This document shows positions 1 to 8,088 of a DNA stretch of 64,000 bases, piece after piece. The notes beneath the pieces were generated by a model, which was given only the letters and a program-made list of their open reading frames with translations, did not search any database and was not told the DNA's origin. Every line of letters starts with the position of its first letter. The first letter of the stretch is position 1. Location of the stretch: positions 186,001 to 250,000 of the forward strand of contig NZ_CP059198.1 in the NCBI RefSeq assembly GCF_014251715.1. Direction: 5' to 3'. The stretch comes from Blattabacterium cuenoti. Lineage in GTDB: Bacteria > Bacteroidota > Bacteroidia > Flavobacteriales > Blattabacteriaceae. A program made the translations under genes and the position numbers.

Positions 1-612
1 AATTTTAGTAGAAGATGTTAAAACAACATTTGCTCCTAATACAGCTCCTTTTTCTATAATAACTCCTTCAACTAAAATACATCTAGATCCAATAAAAACA
101 TCATCTTCAATAACTACAGGATTAGCTTGCAAAGGCTCTAAAACACCTCCTATTCCAACACCACCACTTATATGTACACGCTTACCAATTTGTGCACAAC
201 TACCCACTGTAGCCCATGTATCAACCATCGTTTTTTCTCCTATATATGCACCAATATTTACGTAAGAAGGCATAAGAATTACTCCAGGTGATATATATGA
301 ACCATAACGCGCTATTGCATGAGGAACTACACGAATTCCCTTTTCTTTGAATTTATTTTTTATAGGTATTTTATCATAGTATTCAAATGGGCCCAATTCT
401 ATTTTATTCATTTTTTTTACATAAAAAAACATTAAAATAGCTTTTTTTACCCATTCATTTACTACCCACTTTTTATTTAATAAATAAGAGACTCTTAGTA
501 ATCCTTTTTCTAAATGATCGATAACCTTAATAACTATATTTTTTATATTTTTATTATCCCATCCCTTTTTTTCATTCCAAGCTTTTTCTATTTCTAATTT
601 TAGTTTGTTCAT
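1..612 (-). CDS. dapD: Tetrahydrodipicolinate N-succinyltransferase (DapD), C-terminus beyond the window
   Basis: Transfers succinyl from succinyl-CoA to tetrahydrodipicolinate in the cytoplasm, a step of the succinylase route to meso-DAP and lysine. I translated 204 codons from the ATG at 612-610; the frame is still open at base 1, so the C-terminal part is missing. The N-terminus (MNKLKLEIEKAWNEKKGWDN) is the helical DapD domain. The rest is a left-handed beta-helix with hexapeptide-type repeats, for example MPSYVNIGAYIGEKTMVDTW and HISGGVGIGGVLEPLQANPV, as in DapD. It is divergent from ruvX across 70 bp. A role in supplying both peptidoglycan DAP and host lysine is inferred. Family assignment is secure; the missing end cannot be judged. 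Confidence 0.93.
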   Translation of the reverse strand, partial: MNKLKLEIEKAWNEKKGWDNKNIKNIVIKVIDHLEKGLLRVSYLLNKKWVVNEWVKKAILMFFYVKKMNKIELGPFEYYDKIPIKNKFKEKGIRVVPHAIARYGSYISPGVILMPSYVNIGAYIGEKTMVDTWATVGSCAQIGKRVHISGGVGIGGVLEPLQANPVVIEDDVFIGSRCILVEGVIIEKGAVLGANVVLTSSTKI

Positions 613-637
613 TTTTATAAAAAAAATTAATAAAAAA

Positions 638-645
638 CAAAAGTA
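638..645 (-). promoter_or_regulatory. Possible -7 box for dapD
   Basis: On the minus strand this reads TACTTTTG, matching the Bacteroidetes TAnnTTTG -7 consensus. It ends 25 nt before the dapD start. A TTG lies 15 bp further upstream (661-663), a little closer than the usual 17-23 bp. Chance matches are common in DNA this A+T-rich. Confidence 0.4.
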
Positions 646-666
646 AATAAAATAATATAACAAGTA

Positions 667-674
667 TATATTTG
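667..674 (+). promoter_or_regulatory. Probable -7 box for ruvX-def
   Basis: TATATTTG matches the Bacteroidetes TAnnTTTG -7 element and ends 8 nt before the ruvX ATG. Initiation about 7 nt downstream would give an almost leaderless mRNA. No TTG sits at the expected -33 distance. Confidence 0.45.
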
Positions 675-682
675 TTATAATA

Positions 683-1111
683 ATGTCAAAAATATTGGGA
701 ATAGATTATGGAAAAGTGATTACAGGTTTATCTATAACAGATGCAAAGCAGATATTCGCATTTGGATTAGATGCTGTTCTTACTAAAAAATTAATGAATT
801 TTTTAGAATTGTTTTTATCTCATGAACATATAAAAACAATAGTCATTGGATTACCAAAAAAATTAAATAATAAAAAAGAGGTTTTAATAGAAACAGAGAT
901 TCAGAAATTTATAAATATATTTCGCATAAAATATCCTAAAATTATTATAGAAAGATTAGACGAACGTTTTACATCTAAAATGGCTTTTCATACAATGATA
1001 CAATTAGGGTTAAAAAAAAAAAAAAGAAGAAAAAAAATCATTTTAAACAAAATTAGTGCTACAATCATTTTACAGTCTTATCTTATAAAAAAAGAAAAAA
1101 AAATTAATTAA
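683..1111 (+). CDS. ruvX: RuvX/YqgF-family putative Holliday junction resolvase / pre-16S rRNA nuclease
   Basis: RNase H-fold family linked to maturation of the 16S rRNA 5' end and proposed as a Holliday junction resolvase. Visible motifs are GIDYGKVITGLSITD at residues 6-20, VIGLPKKLNN near 54, RLDERFTS near 91, and the C-terminal ISATIILQSYL near 124. The last block reads LNKISATIILQ. As I remember it, relatives carry VDxISATIILQ there, so the third acidic residue appears to be Asn; this should be checked by alignment. A run of 14 A (1012-1025) encodes Lys residues in frame and is slippage-prone. The stop overlaps the def start (TAATG), so the two are probably translationally coupled. Length (142 aa) is normal. 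Confidence 0.85.
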   Translation: MSKILGIDYGKVITGLSITDAKQIFAFGLDAVLTKKLMNFLELFLSHEHIKTIVIGLPKKLNNKKEVLIETEIQKFINIFRIKYPKIIIERLDERFTSKMAFHTMIQLGLKKKKRRKKIILNKISATIILQSYLIKKEKKIN

Positions 1112-1638
1112 TGATATTACCTATAGTTCTTTATGGAAATCCTATTTTAAGAAAAAAATGTTTAGATATAAATTTTTCTTATAGAAAAGAAAAAACAAAT
1201 AAATTGATAAAAGATATGTTTGAAACAATACACAAAGTAAAAGGAATAGGATTGGCTGCTCCTCAAATTGGAAAAAATATACGACTTTTTATAGTTGAAA
1301 CTCCTTATTTAAACGGAAAAGATATTATAAGTAATTATAAAGAAGTTTTTATTAATGCTAAAATGTTAAAAATTTATGGAAAAGAGTATTCCTTAAATGA
1401 AGGATGCCTTAGCATTCCTGGAGTGATGGGATATGTAAAAAGAAAATCTCATGTATTGATTGAATATTATGATCATCATTTTAAAAAACAAAAAAAAATA
1501 TTGAATGGGATATGTGCAAGAGTTGTTCTACATGAATATGATCATATTGAAGGAAAACTTTTTATAGATTATTTTTCTTACATAAAAAAAAATGATATAA
1601 AAAAATTGATAAGTTTATCAGAAAGTAATTACTTATGA
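1111..1638 (+). CDS. def: Peptide deformylase
   Basis: Metalloenzyme that removes the formyl group from the N-terminal Met of new proteins in the cytoplasm. All three family motifs are present in order: [10 protein letters not shown] near residue 46, EGCLSIPG near 97 (metal-binding Cys) and HEYDH near 141 (two metal-binding His and the catalytic Glu). Length, 175 aa, is normal for a type 1 enzyme. It starts inside the ruvX stop codon and converges on rplT with a 6-nt overlap of the two 3' ends. Nothing suggests loss of function. Confidence 0.96.
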   Translation: MILPIVLYGNPILRKKCLDINFSYRKEKTNKLIKDMFETIHKVKGIGLAAPQIGKNIRLFIVETPYLNGKDIISNYKEVFINAKMLKIYGKEYSLNEGCLSIPGVMGYVKRKSHVLIEYYDHHFKKQKKILNGICARVVLHEYDHIEGKLFIDYFSYIKKNDIKKLISLSESNYL

Positions 1639-1980
1639 ATAAACATCATCCACTATTTTTTTAAAAGCATTAGGCTCATTCATAGAAATATCTGAAAGAA
1701 TTTTCCTATTTATTTGAATTTTTTTATCGTATAACTTTTTAATAAATTTAGAGTATGATTTTCCATACTTACGTATTCCAGCATTAATACGTTTAATCCA
1801 AAGAGATCTAAAATTTCTTTTCTTTTTTTTTCTTCCTGAGAATGCATAAAAAAAAGATTTATCTACAGCATTTTTGGCTACTGTATAAACTTTACTCCTT
1901 GATCCATAAAAACCTTTTGCTAATTTTAGTATTTTTTTTCGTCTTCGTCTAGAAGAAACTGCATTAGTAGATCTTGGCAT
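1633..1980 (-). CDS. rplT: 50S ribosomal protein L20
   Basis: Ribosomal protein that binds 23S rRNA early in large-subunit assembly. The 115-aa protein has the typical start [20 protein letters not shown], the basic N-terminal helix, and the L20 core around [20 protein letters not shown]. It is the last gene of thrS-infC-rpmI-rplT, 6 nt after rpmI. In enterobacteria L20 represses this operon by binding its mRNA; I see no obvious mimic of its rRNA site in the short spacers here. Its 3' end overlaps def by 6 nt. Confidence 0.97.
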   Translation of the reverse strand: MPRSTNAVSSRRRRKKILKLAKGFYGSRSKVYTVAKNAVDKSFFYAFSGRKKKKRNFRSLWIKRINAGIRKYGKSYSKFIKKLYDKKIQINRKILSDISMNEPNAFKKIVDDVYS

Positions 1981-1986
1981 AATTTT

Positions 1987-2175
1987 TTATATTTGCTTTT
2001 TAATATTTTTTTGATTTGATTTATGGAGTATAGTTAGTTTGGAAAGATTCCGTTTTCTTTTTTTTGATTTTTTAGTTAAAAGATGATTTTTAAACGCATG
2101 TTTTTTTTTTATATAGCCATTAGCTGTTTTTTTAAATCTTTTTTTTGATCCTGATTTTGTTTTTAATTTTGGCAT
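1987..2175 (-). CDS. rpmI: 50S ribosomal protein L35
   Basis: Small basic large-subunit protein of 62 aa. [20 protein letters not shown] is the L35 signature, followed by [19 protein letters not shown]. It lies between infC (7-nt gap) and rplT (6-nt gap), the standard order of this translation operon. Length is close to the usual 63-66 aa. Confidence 0.97.
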   Translation of the reverse strand: MPKLKTKSGSKKRFKKTANGYIKKKHAFKNHLLTKKSKKRKRNLSKLTILHKSNQKNIKKQI

Positions 2176-2182
2176 GATATGG

Positions 2183-2761
2183 TTAAAACTTTTTTGGGGC
2201 TAATATCATATACATTCTTTTACCTTCCATTACTGGCATTTGTTCTACTTTTCCATATTCCTCTATTTCTTCTGCAAATTTTAACAATTTTATTTTACCT
2301 TGATCCTTGTACACAATAGAACGACCTTTAAAAAAAACAAATACTTTTACTTTGTCTCCACGCATTAAAAATTTTTCAGCACTTTTTATCTTAACTTTTC
2401 CATCATGATCCCCTATTTGTGGACCAAATCGTATTTCTTTAGTACTTACTTTAACTTGTTTTGCTTTAAATTGTTTTTTTCTTTTTTTTTGTTCGTATAA
2501 AAATTTTTTATAATCCAATATTTTACATACTGGAGGTTTAAGTTTAGGATTAATTTCAACTAAATCTAGTTCTCTTTCTCTAGAAAATTTTAAAGCTTCT
2601 TGTATAGAGTATACTCCATTTTCTATAGAAGAATCCCCAACTAAACGAACTGTATGTGAATCAATACTTTCATTAATACGATGTTCTTCTTTTTTTTGTG
2701 GGAATGGACGGAAAATTCTCTTTTTTTTATTTCCTCTTGAAAATTTTTTTTTTATAATAAT
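2183..2761 (-). CDS. infC: Translation initiation factor IF-3, non-ATG (AUU) start
   Basis: IF-3 binds the 30S subunit, monitors start-codon pairing and keeps subunits apart. The first in-frame ATG (2518) would remove the N-terminal domain. Reading upstream I find the missing IF3-N sequence: [20 protein letters not shown], then [20 protein letters not shown], joined to [20 protein letters not shown]. This frame is closed by TGA at 2791-2789. Between that stop and the conserved region there is no ATG, GTG or TTG, only ATT at 2761 and 2758 and ATA at 2755. An AUU start, about 192 aa, is therefore the best reading. AUU-initiated infC with IF-3 autocontrol is established in E. coli. thrS ends 8 nt upstream. 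The exact choice among the three codons is uncertain. Confidence 0.9.
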   Translation of the reverse strand: MIIKKKFSRGNKKKRIFRPFPQKKEEHRINESIDSHTVRLVGDSSIENGVYSIQEALKFSRERELDLVEINPKLKPPVCKILDYKKFLYEQKKRKKQFKAKQVKVSTKEIRFGPQIGDHDGKVKIKSAEKFLMRGDKVKVFVFFKGRSIVYKDQGKIKLLKFAEEIEEYGKVEQMPVMEGKRMYMILAPKKF

Positions 2762-2769
2762 TTTATAAT

Positions 2770-4041
2770 TTAATTTTTTAAATTTGTTTCATGAAAAATA
2801 GTTTCTATTCCATTAGAAATAGAAAACATTCCTACATGCCCTAATCCATGACGTCGTAATGAAATCATTTCATTTTTTTCCTCTTTTTCTCCCAAAATAA
2901 TCATATAAGGAATTTTACTATCTTCAGAATCTCTAATTTTTTTATTAATTTTCTCATTTCTTACATCAAGAAAGACACGAATATCATAATTAAGCATTAA
3001 ATTTAAAATTTTTTTTGCATAAATTATATATTTTTCACTTATAGGAAGTATAACTGCTTGATTAGGAGACAACCATAATGGAATATTTCCTTTTGTATGT
3101 TCTATCATAATGGCTATAAGACGTTCCAATGAACCAAAAGGGGCTCTATGTATCATGACTGGACGACGTTTTTCATTGTTTTTTCCTTTATAATATAAAT
3201 CGAATCTTTCTGGTAGATTATAATCTACTTGAATTGTTCCAAGTTGCCAATTTCTTCCTAAGGAATCTTTAATAAGAAAATCTAATTTTGGACCATAAAA
3301 AGAAGCTTCTCCATAATTAATAGACGCTTTTATTTTTTCTTCTTTTACTGCTTTTAGTATAGCTTTTTCTGCTTTTTCCCAATTTATTTTTGATCCTAGA
3401 TAGTCATCTATTTTATTTGGATCTCTAAAAGAGATTCTAATTGTATATTTTAAGAAACCTAAACTACGAAAAACATAAAAAACTAAATTAATTACTTTTT
3501 TAAATTCTTCTAATAATTGATCATAAGTACAAAAAATATGTGCATCATCTTGAGTAAAACATCTAACCCTAGTCAACCCATGAAGTTCACCACTTTGTTC
3601 ATAACGATATACTGTTCCAAATTCTGCAAAACGTTTAGGAAGATCACGATAAGACCATTCCTGAGAACGATAAACCTCACAATGATGAGGACAATTCATA
3701 GGTTTTAATAAAAATTCTTCTTCTTTACGAGTAGTATGAATAGGTTTAAAATTATCTTTTCCATATTTACTCCAATGACCACTTCTAACATATAATTTTT
3801 TATGACCAATGTGTGGCGTAACAACCATTTCATATCCTGATTTTTTTTGAACATCAGTCAAAAAATCTTCTAAATTTTTTCTTAATATTGTTCCTCTAGG
3901 TAACCATAAAGGTAATCCACTCCCTACTCTATCAGAAAAAATAAAAAATTTTAATTTTTTACCTATTAGTCTATGATCTGTATTCGTATTTTTGTTTACT
4001 GATTTATATTCATCTTTATTATCTTTATTTTTATTTTCCAT
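2770..4041 (-). CDS. thrS: Threonyl-tRNA synthetase lacking the TGS and editing domains
   Basis: Charges tRNA-Thr. At 423 aa it is far shorter than the usual 640-650 aa. After a low-complexity Asn/Lys leader (residues 1-20) it starts directly at the catalytic domain ([20 protein letters not shown], residue 22 on), where normal ThrRS has already passed its TGS and editing domains. The core looks intact. Putative zinc ligands are Cys117 (KPMNCPHH), His168 (DDAHIF) and His298 (VMIHRAPFG), spaced as in E. coli. Motif 2 ([15 protein letters not shown]) and the C-terminal anticodon-binding domain are present. The end of glpF lies only 10 nt upstream, so no remnant of the missing 5' part remains. 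Post-transfer editing of Ser-tRNA-Thr is presumably absent here unless done in trans. Followed by infC-rpmI-rplT. Confidence 0.95.
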   Translation of the reverse strand: MENKNKDNKDEYKSVNKNTNTDHRLIGKKLKFFIFSDRVGSGLPLWLPRGTILRKNLEDFLTDVQKKSGYEMVVTPHIGHKKLYVRSGHWSKYGKDNFKPIHTTRKEEEFLLKPMNCPHHCEVYRSQEWSYRDLPKRFAEFGTVYRYEQSGELHGLTRVRCFTQDDAHIFCTYDQLLEEFKKVINLVFYVFRSLGFLKYTIRISFRDPNKIDDYLGSKINWEKAEKAILKAVKEEKIKASINYGEASFYGPKLDFLIKDSLGRNWQLGTIQVDYNLPERFDLYYKGKNNEKRRPVMIHRAPFGSLERLIAIMIEHTKGNIPLWLSPNQAVILPISEKYIIYAKKILNLMLNYDIRVFLDVRNEKINKKIRDSEDSKIPYMIILGEKEEKNEMISLRRHGLGHVGMFSISNGIETIFHETNLKN

Positions 4042-4051
4042 GAAAGAAAAG

Positions 4052-4807
4052 TTACAAGTTTTTTGACAAAAATAAATATAATGTTGCAGCTATTACACTT
4101 CCTACAATAGGACCTAATACAGGAATGAAAGCATAATCCCAGTTACTTTTTCCTTTTCCATAAATTGGAATGATTGAATGTATAATTCTTGGACCTAGAT
4201 CACGAGTAGGATTAATGGCAGGACCAGTGGTACCTCCTAAAGATAAAACAATTCCTAACACGACTAAAGCAGTAGGAAATGCTTCTAATGATCCCAAACC
4301 TATAGTATATTTTTTTCCTAAAAAAAGGGTTCCTTCTGTTGTTAAATAGAAAGAAATAAATATGAAAAAAAAGGTAGCCAATACTTCATTTAAAAAATTC
4401 AAAAATAAATTTTTTATAGAAGGAATAGTTACAAAAACAGATAGTTTATCTTCTTTTTTTTCCGTTTTCAAAAAATGATCTTTGTAATAAATCCATACTA
4501 ATAAAGATCCTAACATCGCTCCAATCAATTGAGAAAAAATGTATAAGGGGACCATTTCCCAATTTAATTTTCCAATTATGGCAAAACTTATTGTTACACA
4601 AGGATTCAAGTGAGCTCCACTATAAGGAGCAGAAACGATTATTCCCATAAAAACAGCAAAAGCCCATCCCATAGCAATCGTAAGCCATTCTCCATTTTTA
4701 CTGTTATTATTACCCTTTGTTTTGGACAAAATAACGTTTGCTACCACTCCATTTCCTAAAAATACAAAAATCATGGTTCCTATGATTTCTGCGAATATTT
4801 TTTCCAT
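4052..4807 (-). CDS. glpF: MIP-family channel, probable glycerol facilitator
   Basis: Inner-membrane channel that probably admits glycerol for GlpK. The 251-aa protein has the two-half MIP architecture with six hydrophobic segments. Both half-helix boxes are altered: [10 protein letters not shown] (residues 63-72) has Cys and INPTRDLGP (198-206) has Thr where the canonical box is NPA. Trp48 (GWAF) and Arg202 match selectivity-filter positions of E. coli GlpF, while the Phe200 equivalent is Pro196. The gene lies in a glycerol cluster, glpD-glpK-glpF on the minus strand, which supports glycerol as substrate. A tandem repeat fills the spacer to glpK, and thrS follows after 10 nt. Water or another small solute is possible. 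Confidence 0.9.
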   Translation of the reverse strand: MEKIFAEIIGTMIFVFLGNGVVANVILSKTKGNNNSKNGEWLTIAMGWAFAVFMGIIVSAPYSGAHLNPCVTISFAIIGKLNWEMVPLYIFSQLIGAMLGSLLVWIYYKDHFLKTEKKEDKLSVFVTIPSIKNLFLNFLNEVLATFFFIFISFYLTTEGTLFLGKKYTIGLGSLEAFPTALVVLGIVLSLGGTTGPAINPTRDLGPRIIHSIIPIYGKGKSNWDYAFIPVLGPIVGSVIAATLYLFLSKNL

Positions 4808-4879
4808 TTTATTTTTTTTATTGACTAGACCATTTATTTTTTTTATTGACTAGACCATTTATTTTTTTTATTGACTAGA
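4804..4879. repeat. 25-bp tandem repeat, three copies, between glpK and glpF
   Basis: Three adjoining copies at 4804-4829 (26 bp, one extra T), 4830-4854 and 4855-4879, each with the core TTGACTAGACC. The third copy contains the glpK stop codon, and its core is the glpK C-terminal coding sequence (Trp-Ser-Ser-Gln-stop). The first copy runs into the glpF start codon. On the transcribed strand every copy carries ATGG. The simplest reading is duplication of the glpK terminus by replication slippage. Confidence 0.95.
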
Positions 4880-6364
4880 CCATGAACGAGTTGTTTTAAT
4901 TGCTTTTTCCCAACCTTGAATTCTTTCTAAACGACTAGACATCCCTTTTGGCTCAAAGACTTGTTCTAATTGCCACTTATCTTGAAGATCTTCAATACTT
5001 GTCCAATAATTAACTGCTAATCCAGCTAAATAAGCCGCTCCAGCCGCTGTTAGTTCAGAAATTTTGGATTTAACTACTTTTACATTTAAAATATCAGATT
5101 GAAATTGCATTAACAATTTATTTACAGTAGCGCCTCCATCTACACGAAGTTCTTTTATGGAAATACCAGAATCCGCTTCCATAGCTTTTAGAACATCCAT
5201 ATTTTGAAAGGCAATGCTCTCTAACGCCGCTCTAACAAAATGAGCGGAAGATGTTCCTCTTGTAATTCCAACAATAGTTCCTCTAGCTTTTTGATCCCAA
5301 TAAGGAGCTCCTAATCCGGAAAAAGCTGGTACCATATATAGACCTTCTGTATTTTCCACTGAAGAAGCTAGTGTTTCTGCTTCATTTGAAGATAAAAGAA
5401 GACCCAATCCATCTCTTAGCCATTGTACTACAGCCCCTGCAATAAAAACACTACCTTCCAATGCATATTGAACTTGATTTTTTATCTTCCAAGCAACAGT
5501 AGTTATTAAATTGTTTTGAGAAAAAACAGGATATTTTCCAACATTCATTAACATAAAACAACCTGTACCATAAGTATTTTTAACCATTCCAATTTTAGTG
5601 CACATTTGACCAAAAAGAGCTGCTTGTTGATCTCCAGCAATACCAGATATTGGTATTTTATGGAAAAGAATATGTCCTGTTGTATAACCAAAAATTTCAC
5701 TAGATGATTTTACTTCTGGAAGCATTGTTATTGGAATATCAAATAAATCAATCAACTCTTTATCCCAACTAAGGGTATGAATATTAAAAAGCATAGTACG
5801 AGAAGCATTTGTAACATCTGTAACATGAATTTTTTTACCGGTTAAATTCCATATTAACCATGAATCTATAGTCCCAAATGCTAAAGATCCAGAATAAGCT
5901 TTTTTTCTAGCTCCTGGAATATTATCCAATATCCATTTAATTTTGGTAGCAGAAAAATAAGGATCAATAATTAACCCAGTTTTTTTTCTAATTATTTCAG
6001 TTAATCCTTCTTTTTTTATTTGATCACAATATTTAGATGTCCGTCTATCTTGCCAAACTATTGCATTAAAAATAGGTTCTCCCGTTTTTTTATCCCATAC
6101 TACCGTAGTTTCTCTTTGATTGGTAATTCCTATTGAAACAATATTCTCTCCTTCTAGATTCGCTTTTAAAATTGCTTCTAAAGCAACTGAAGCTTGCGTA
6201 GACCATATTTCTTCTGCATTATGTTCCACCCATCCAGGATAAGGGTAAATTTGTGTGAATTCTCTTTGAGCCACTGAAATGATATTTCCAATTTTATCAA
6301 AAATAATAGCTCTAGAACTAGTAGTTCCTTGATCTAATGATAACACATATTTTTTCATATTCAT
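4868..6364 (-). CDS. glpK: Glycerol kinase
   Basis: Phosphorylates glycerol to sn-glycerol 3-phosphate with ATP in the cytoplasm. FGGY-kinase signatures are clear: [15 protein letters not shown] near residue 9 (phosphate loop), [38 protein letters not shown] near 243 and the C-terminal [20 protein letters not shown]. Length (498 aa) is full. MKKYVLSL at 6358 is an alternative start two codons in. The gene is 24 nt downstream of glpD and precedes glpF. Its last codons are copied into the downstream tandem repeat without disturbing the reading frame. Confidence 0.97.
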   Translation of the reverse strand: MNMKKYVLSLDQGTTSSRAIIFDKIGNIISVAQREFTQIYPYPGWVEHNAEEIWSTQASVALEAILKANLEGENIVSIGITNQRETTVVWDKKTGEPIFNAIVWQDRRTSKYCDQIKKEGLTEIIRKKTGLIIDPYFSATKIKWILDNIPGARKKAYSGSLAFGTIDSWLIWNLTGKKIHVTDVTNASRTMLFNIHTLSWDKELIDLFDIPITMLPEVKSSSEIFGYTTGHILFHKIPISGIAGDQQAALFGQMCTKIGMVKNTYGTGCFMLMNVGKYPVFSQNNLITTVAWKIKNQVQYALEGSVFIAGAVVQWLRDGLGLLLSSNEAETLASSVENTEGLYMVPAFSGLGAPYWDQKARGTIVGITRGTSSAHFVRAALESIAFQNMDVLKAMEADSGISIKELRVDGGATVNKLLMQFQSDILNVKVVKSKISELTAAGAAYLAGLAVNYWTSIEDLQDKWQLEQVFEPKGMSSRLERIQGWEKAIKTTRSWSSQ

Positions 6365-6388
6365 AAGATATTACAACGTTTATCTATA

Positions 6389-7984
6389 TCAACCTCCTGG
6401 ATAATAATATCGCATAGCTAACTCTTTAAAAGCAGATATTTGTGATTTTTCCCATTTCTCATCTCTAGAAAGTTCTTTAGCCATTAATGCTGCTATTTTT
6501 GGTGCTATACATATTGCTTTTCTAGCATTTAAAAATAATAAACGTAATCTTCTTGCTAAAACGTCTTCAATTGTTCTAGCCATTTCATAACGAACCATCC
6601 ATATTACTTCTTCTTCAGAATAATAAGAAGTTTCTTTAGCAATCAAAGGAATACCTAATAAGGGATTTTTATCAATTAATTTTTTTATATGATATTCATT
6701 TTTTACATATTTTTTACAATGAAAATTGTAATTTTTATCTGAAATATTATATCCATAAATTCTAAGATTTTTTGTTTTAGAAGGTATTTTATTTAATTTT
6801 CCTATTTCTATAGCTTTATTAACAGCATCTTCAGCCATTTTTCTATATGTAGTCCATTTTCCCCCTATAATACTTATTAATCCAGAAGAACTAATCATAA
6901 GTTTATGGTATCTAGAAATATCTTTAGTTTTAGTAGTAGTAGAATTATGAGATAAAAAAAGAGGACGCAATCCAGAAAAAGCACTTAATATATCTCTTTT
7001 CTTTGGATTGAAAATAAAATATTTATTAAAAGTTTGTAAAATAAAATCTATTTCTTCCTCTAAAGGGGTCGGTTCAAGAACACTTTTTTCTAAAAAAGTA
7101 TCCGTAGTTCCTACTAAAACATGATTATACCATGGGATACAAAATAGAATTCTTCCATCCGAAGTTTTTGGAATTACTATGGCATTTTTACTGCTAAAAA
7201 AGGATTTATTTAATACAATATGTGAACCTTGGCTAGGTTTTATCAATATGGGAGATGCTTCTTCATCCATTTTAAAAATGGAATCAGAAAAAACTCCAGT
7301 CGCATTGATAACAATTTTTGAAAAAATAGAATATTTTTTTTTAGTTTCAATATCATAACCTACAACTCCAGATATTCTATTACCAACTTTTTTTATAAAA
7401 CTTTTAACTTGAAAATAGTTTAATAAAACTCCACCTTGTTGAACACAAGTTTGAGCTAAATTTATAGCCAAACGAGCATCATCAAATTGACCGTCATAGT
7501 ATAAAATACCTCCTTTTAATTTATTAGTATTAATTTCAGGAAATTGTTTAATTATTTCATTTTTAGATAAAAATTCTGTTTTTCCAAAACTAAATGAACC
7601 AGATAGCCATTCATATAATTTTAATCCAGTCCAATACAAAAACGCCATTTTCCAACTAAAAATAGGAATAATAAATTTTTGTTTTTTTACTAAATGAGGA
7701 GCATTTTTAAACAAAAAACCTCTTTCTTGTAAAGCTTCATAAACTAATTTAATATTTCCTTGAGCCAAATATCTTATTCCTCCGTGAACTAATTTTGTAC
7801 TTCTGCTAGAAGTCCCTTTTGAAAAATCAGATTGTTCTAAAAGAAGAGTTTTATATCCTCTAGAAGCCGAATCTAAAGCAATTCCTAATCCTGTAGCTCC
7901 TCCTCCAATAATGATAATATCCCAAATACTTACATCCTCTAAACTTTTCAAAAAGCTATCTCTATTTAAATAATCTTTCATCAT
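6389..7984 (-). CDS. glpD: Glycerol-3-phosphate dehydrogenase, FAD-dependent
   Basis: Membrane-associated flavoprotein that oxidises glycerol 3-phosphate to DHAP and passes electrons to quinone. The FAD-binding dinucleotide fold is at residues 24-34 (IIIGGGATGLG), followed by GTSSRSTKLVHGGIRYL near 61. GLISIIGGKWTTYRKMAEDA lies near 370, and a C-terminal domain typical of GlpD/GlpA follows. The 531-aa length fits the family. It is first in glpD-glpK-glpF and has a TAnnTTTG box just upstream. Together with GlpK and GlpF this makes glycerol a plausible entry to gluconeogenesis and respiration. Confidence 0.95.
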   Translation of the reverse strand: MMKDYLNRDSFLKSLEDVSIWDIIIIGGGATGLGIALDSASRGYKTLLLEQSDFSKGTSSRSTKLVHGGIRYLAQGNIKLVYEALQERGFLFKNAPHLVKKQKFIIPIFSWKMAFLYWTGLKLYEWLSGSFSFGKTEFLSKNEIIKQFPEINTNKLKGGILYYDGQFDDARLAINLAQTCVQQGGVLLNYFQVKSFIKKVGNRISGVVGYDIETKKKYSIFSKIVINATGVFSDSIFKMDEEASPILIKPSQGSHIVLNKSFFSSKNAIVIPKTSDGRILFCIPWYNHVLVGTTDTFLEKSVLEPTPLEEEIDFILQTFNKYFIFNPKKRDILSAFSGLRPLFLSHNSTTTKTKDISRYHKLMISSSGLISIIGGKWTTYRKMAEDAVNKAIEIGKLNKIPSKTKNLRIYGYNISDKNYNFHCKKYVKNEYHIKKLIDKNPLLGIPLIAKETSYYSEEEVIWMVRYEMARTIEDVLARRLRLLFLNARKAICIAPKIAALMAKELSRDEKWEKSQISAFKELAMRYYYPGG

Positions 7985-8004
7985 GTTACACTCATATAAA
8001 ATTA

Positions 8005-8012
8005 CAAACGTA
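8005..8012 (-). promoter_or_regulatory. Probable -7 box of the glp cluster
   Basis: Minus-strand TACGTTTG fits TAnnTTTG and ends 20 nt before the glpD start. No TTG lies at the usual -33 distance. A perfect inverted repeat lies just upstream (8026-8065). Confidence 0.45.
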
Positions 8013-8025
8013 ATATTCCTTATAT

Positions 8026-8065
8026 ATTGAAAATATTTAAAAGCAAAATTAAAAATATTTTCAAT
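8026..8065. repeat. 13-bp perfect inverted repeat upstream of glpD
   Basis: Arms ATTGAAAATATTT (8026-8038) and AAATATTTTCAAT (8053-8065) are exact reverse complements separated by 14 bp. It lies between the ffh stop and the glpD -7 box. It could be an operator or a weak ffh 3' hairpin. No T-run follows on the minus strand, so an intrinsic terminator is unlikely. Confidence 0.6.
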
Positions 8066-8088
8066 AAAAGTTAAAATTATACACTATT

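Noticed and set aside
4804..4879. Possible CRISPR-like array
   Set aside because: Repeats are directly adjacent with no unique spacers, and the unit derives from the end of glpK. It is a tandem duplication.
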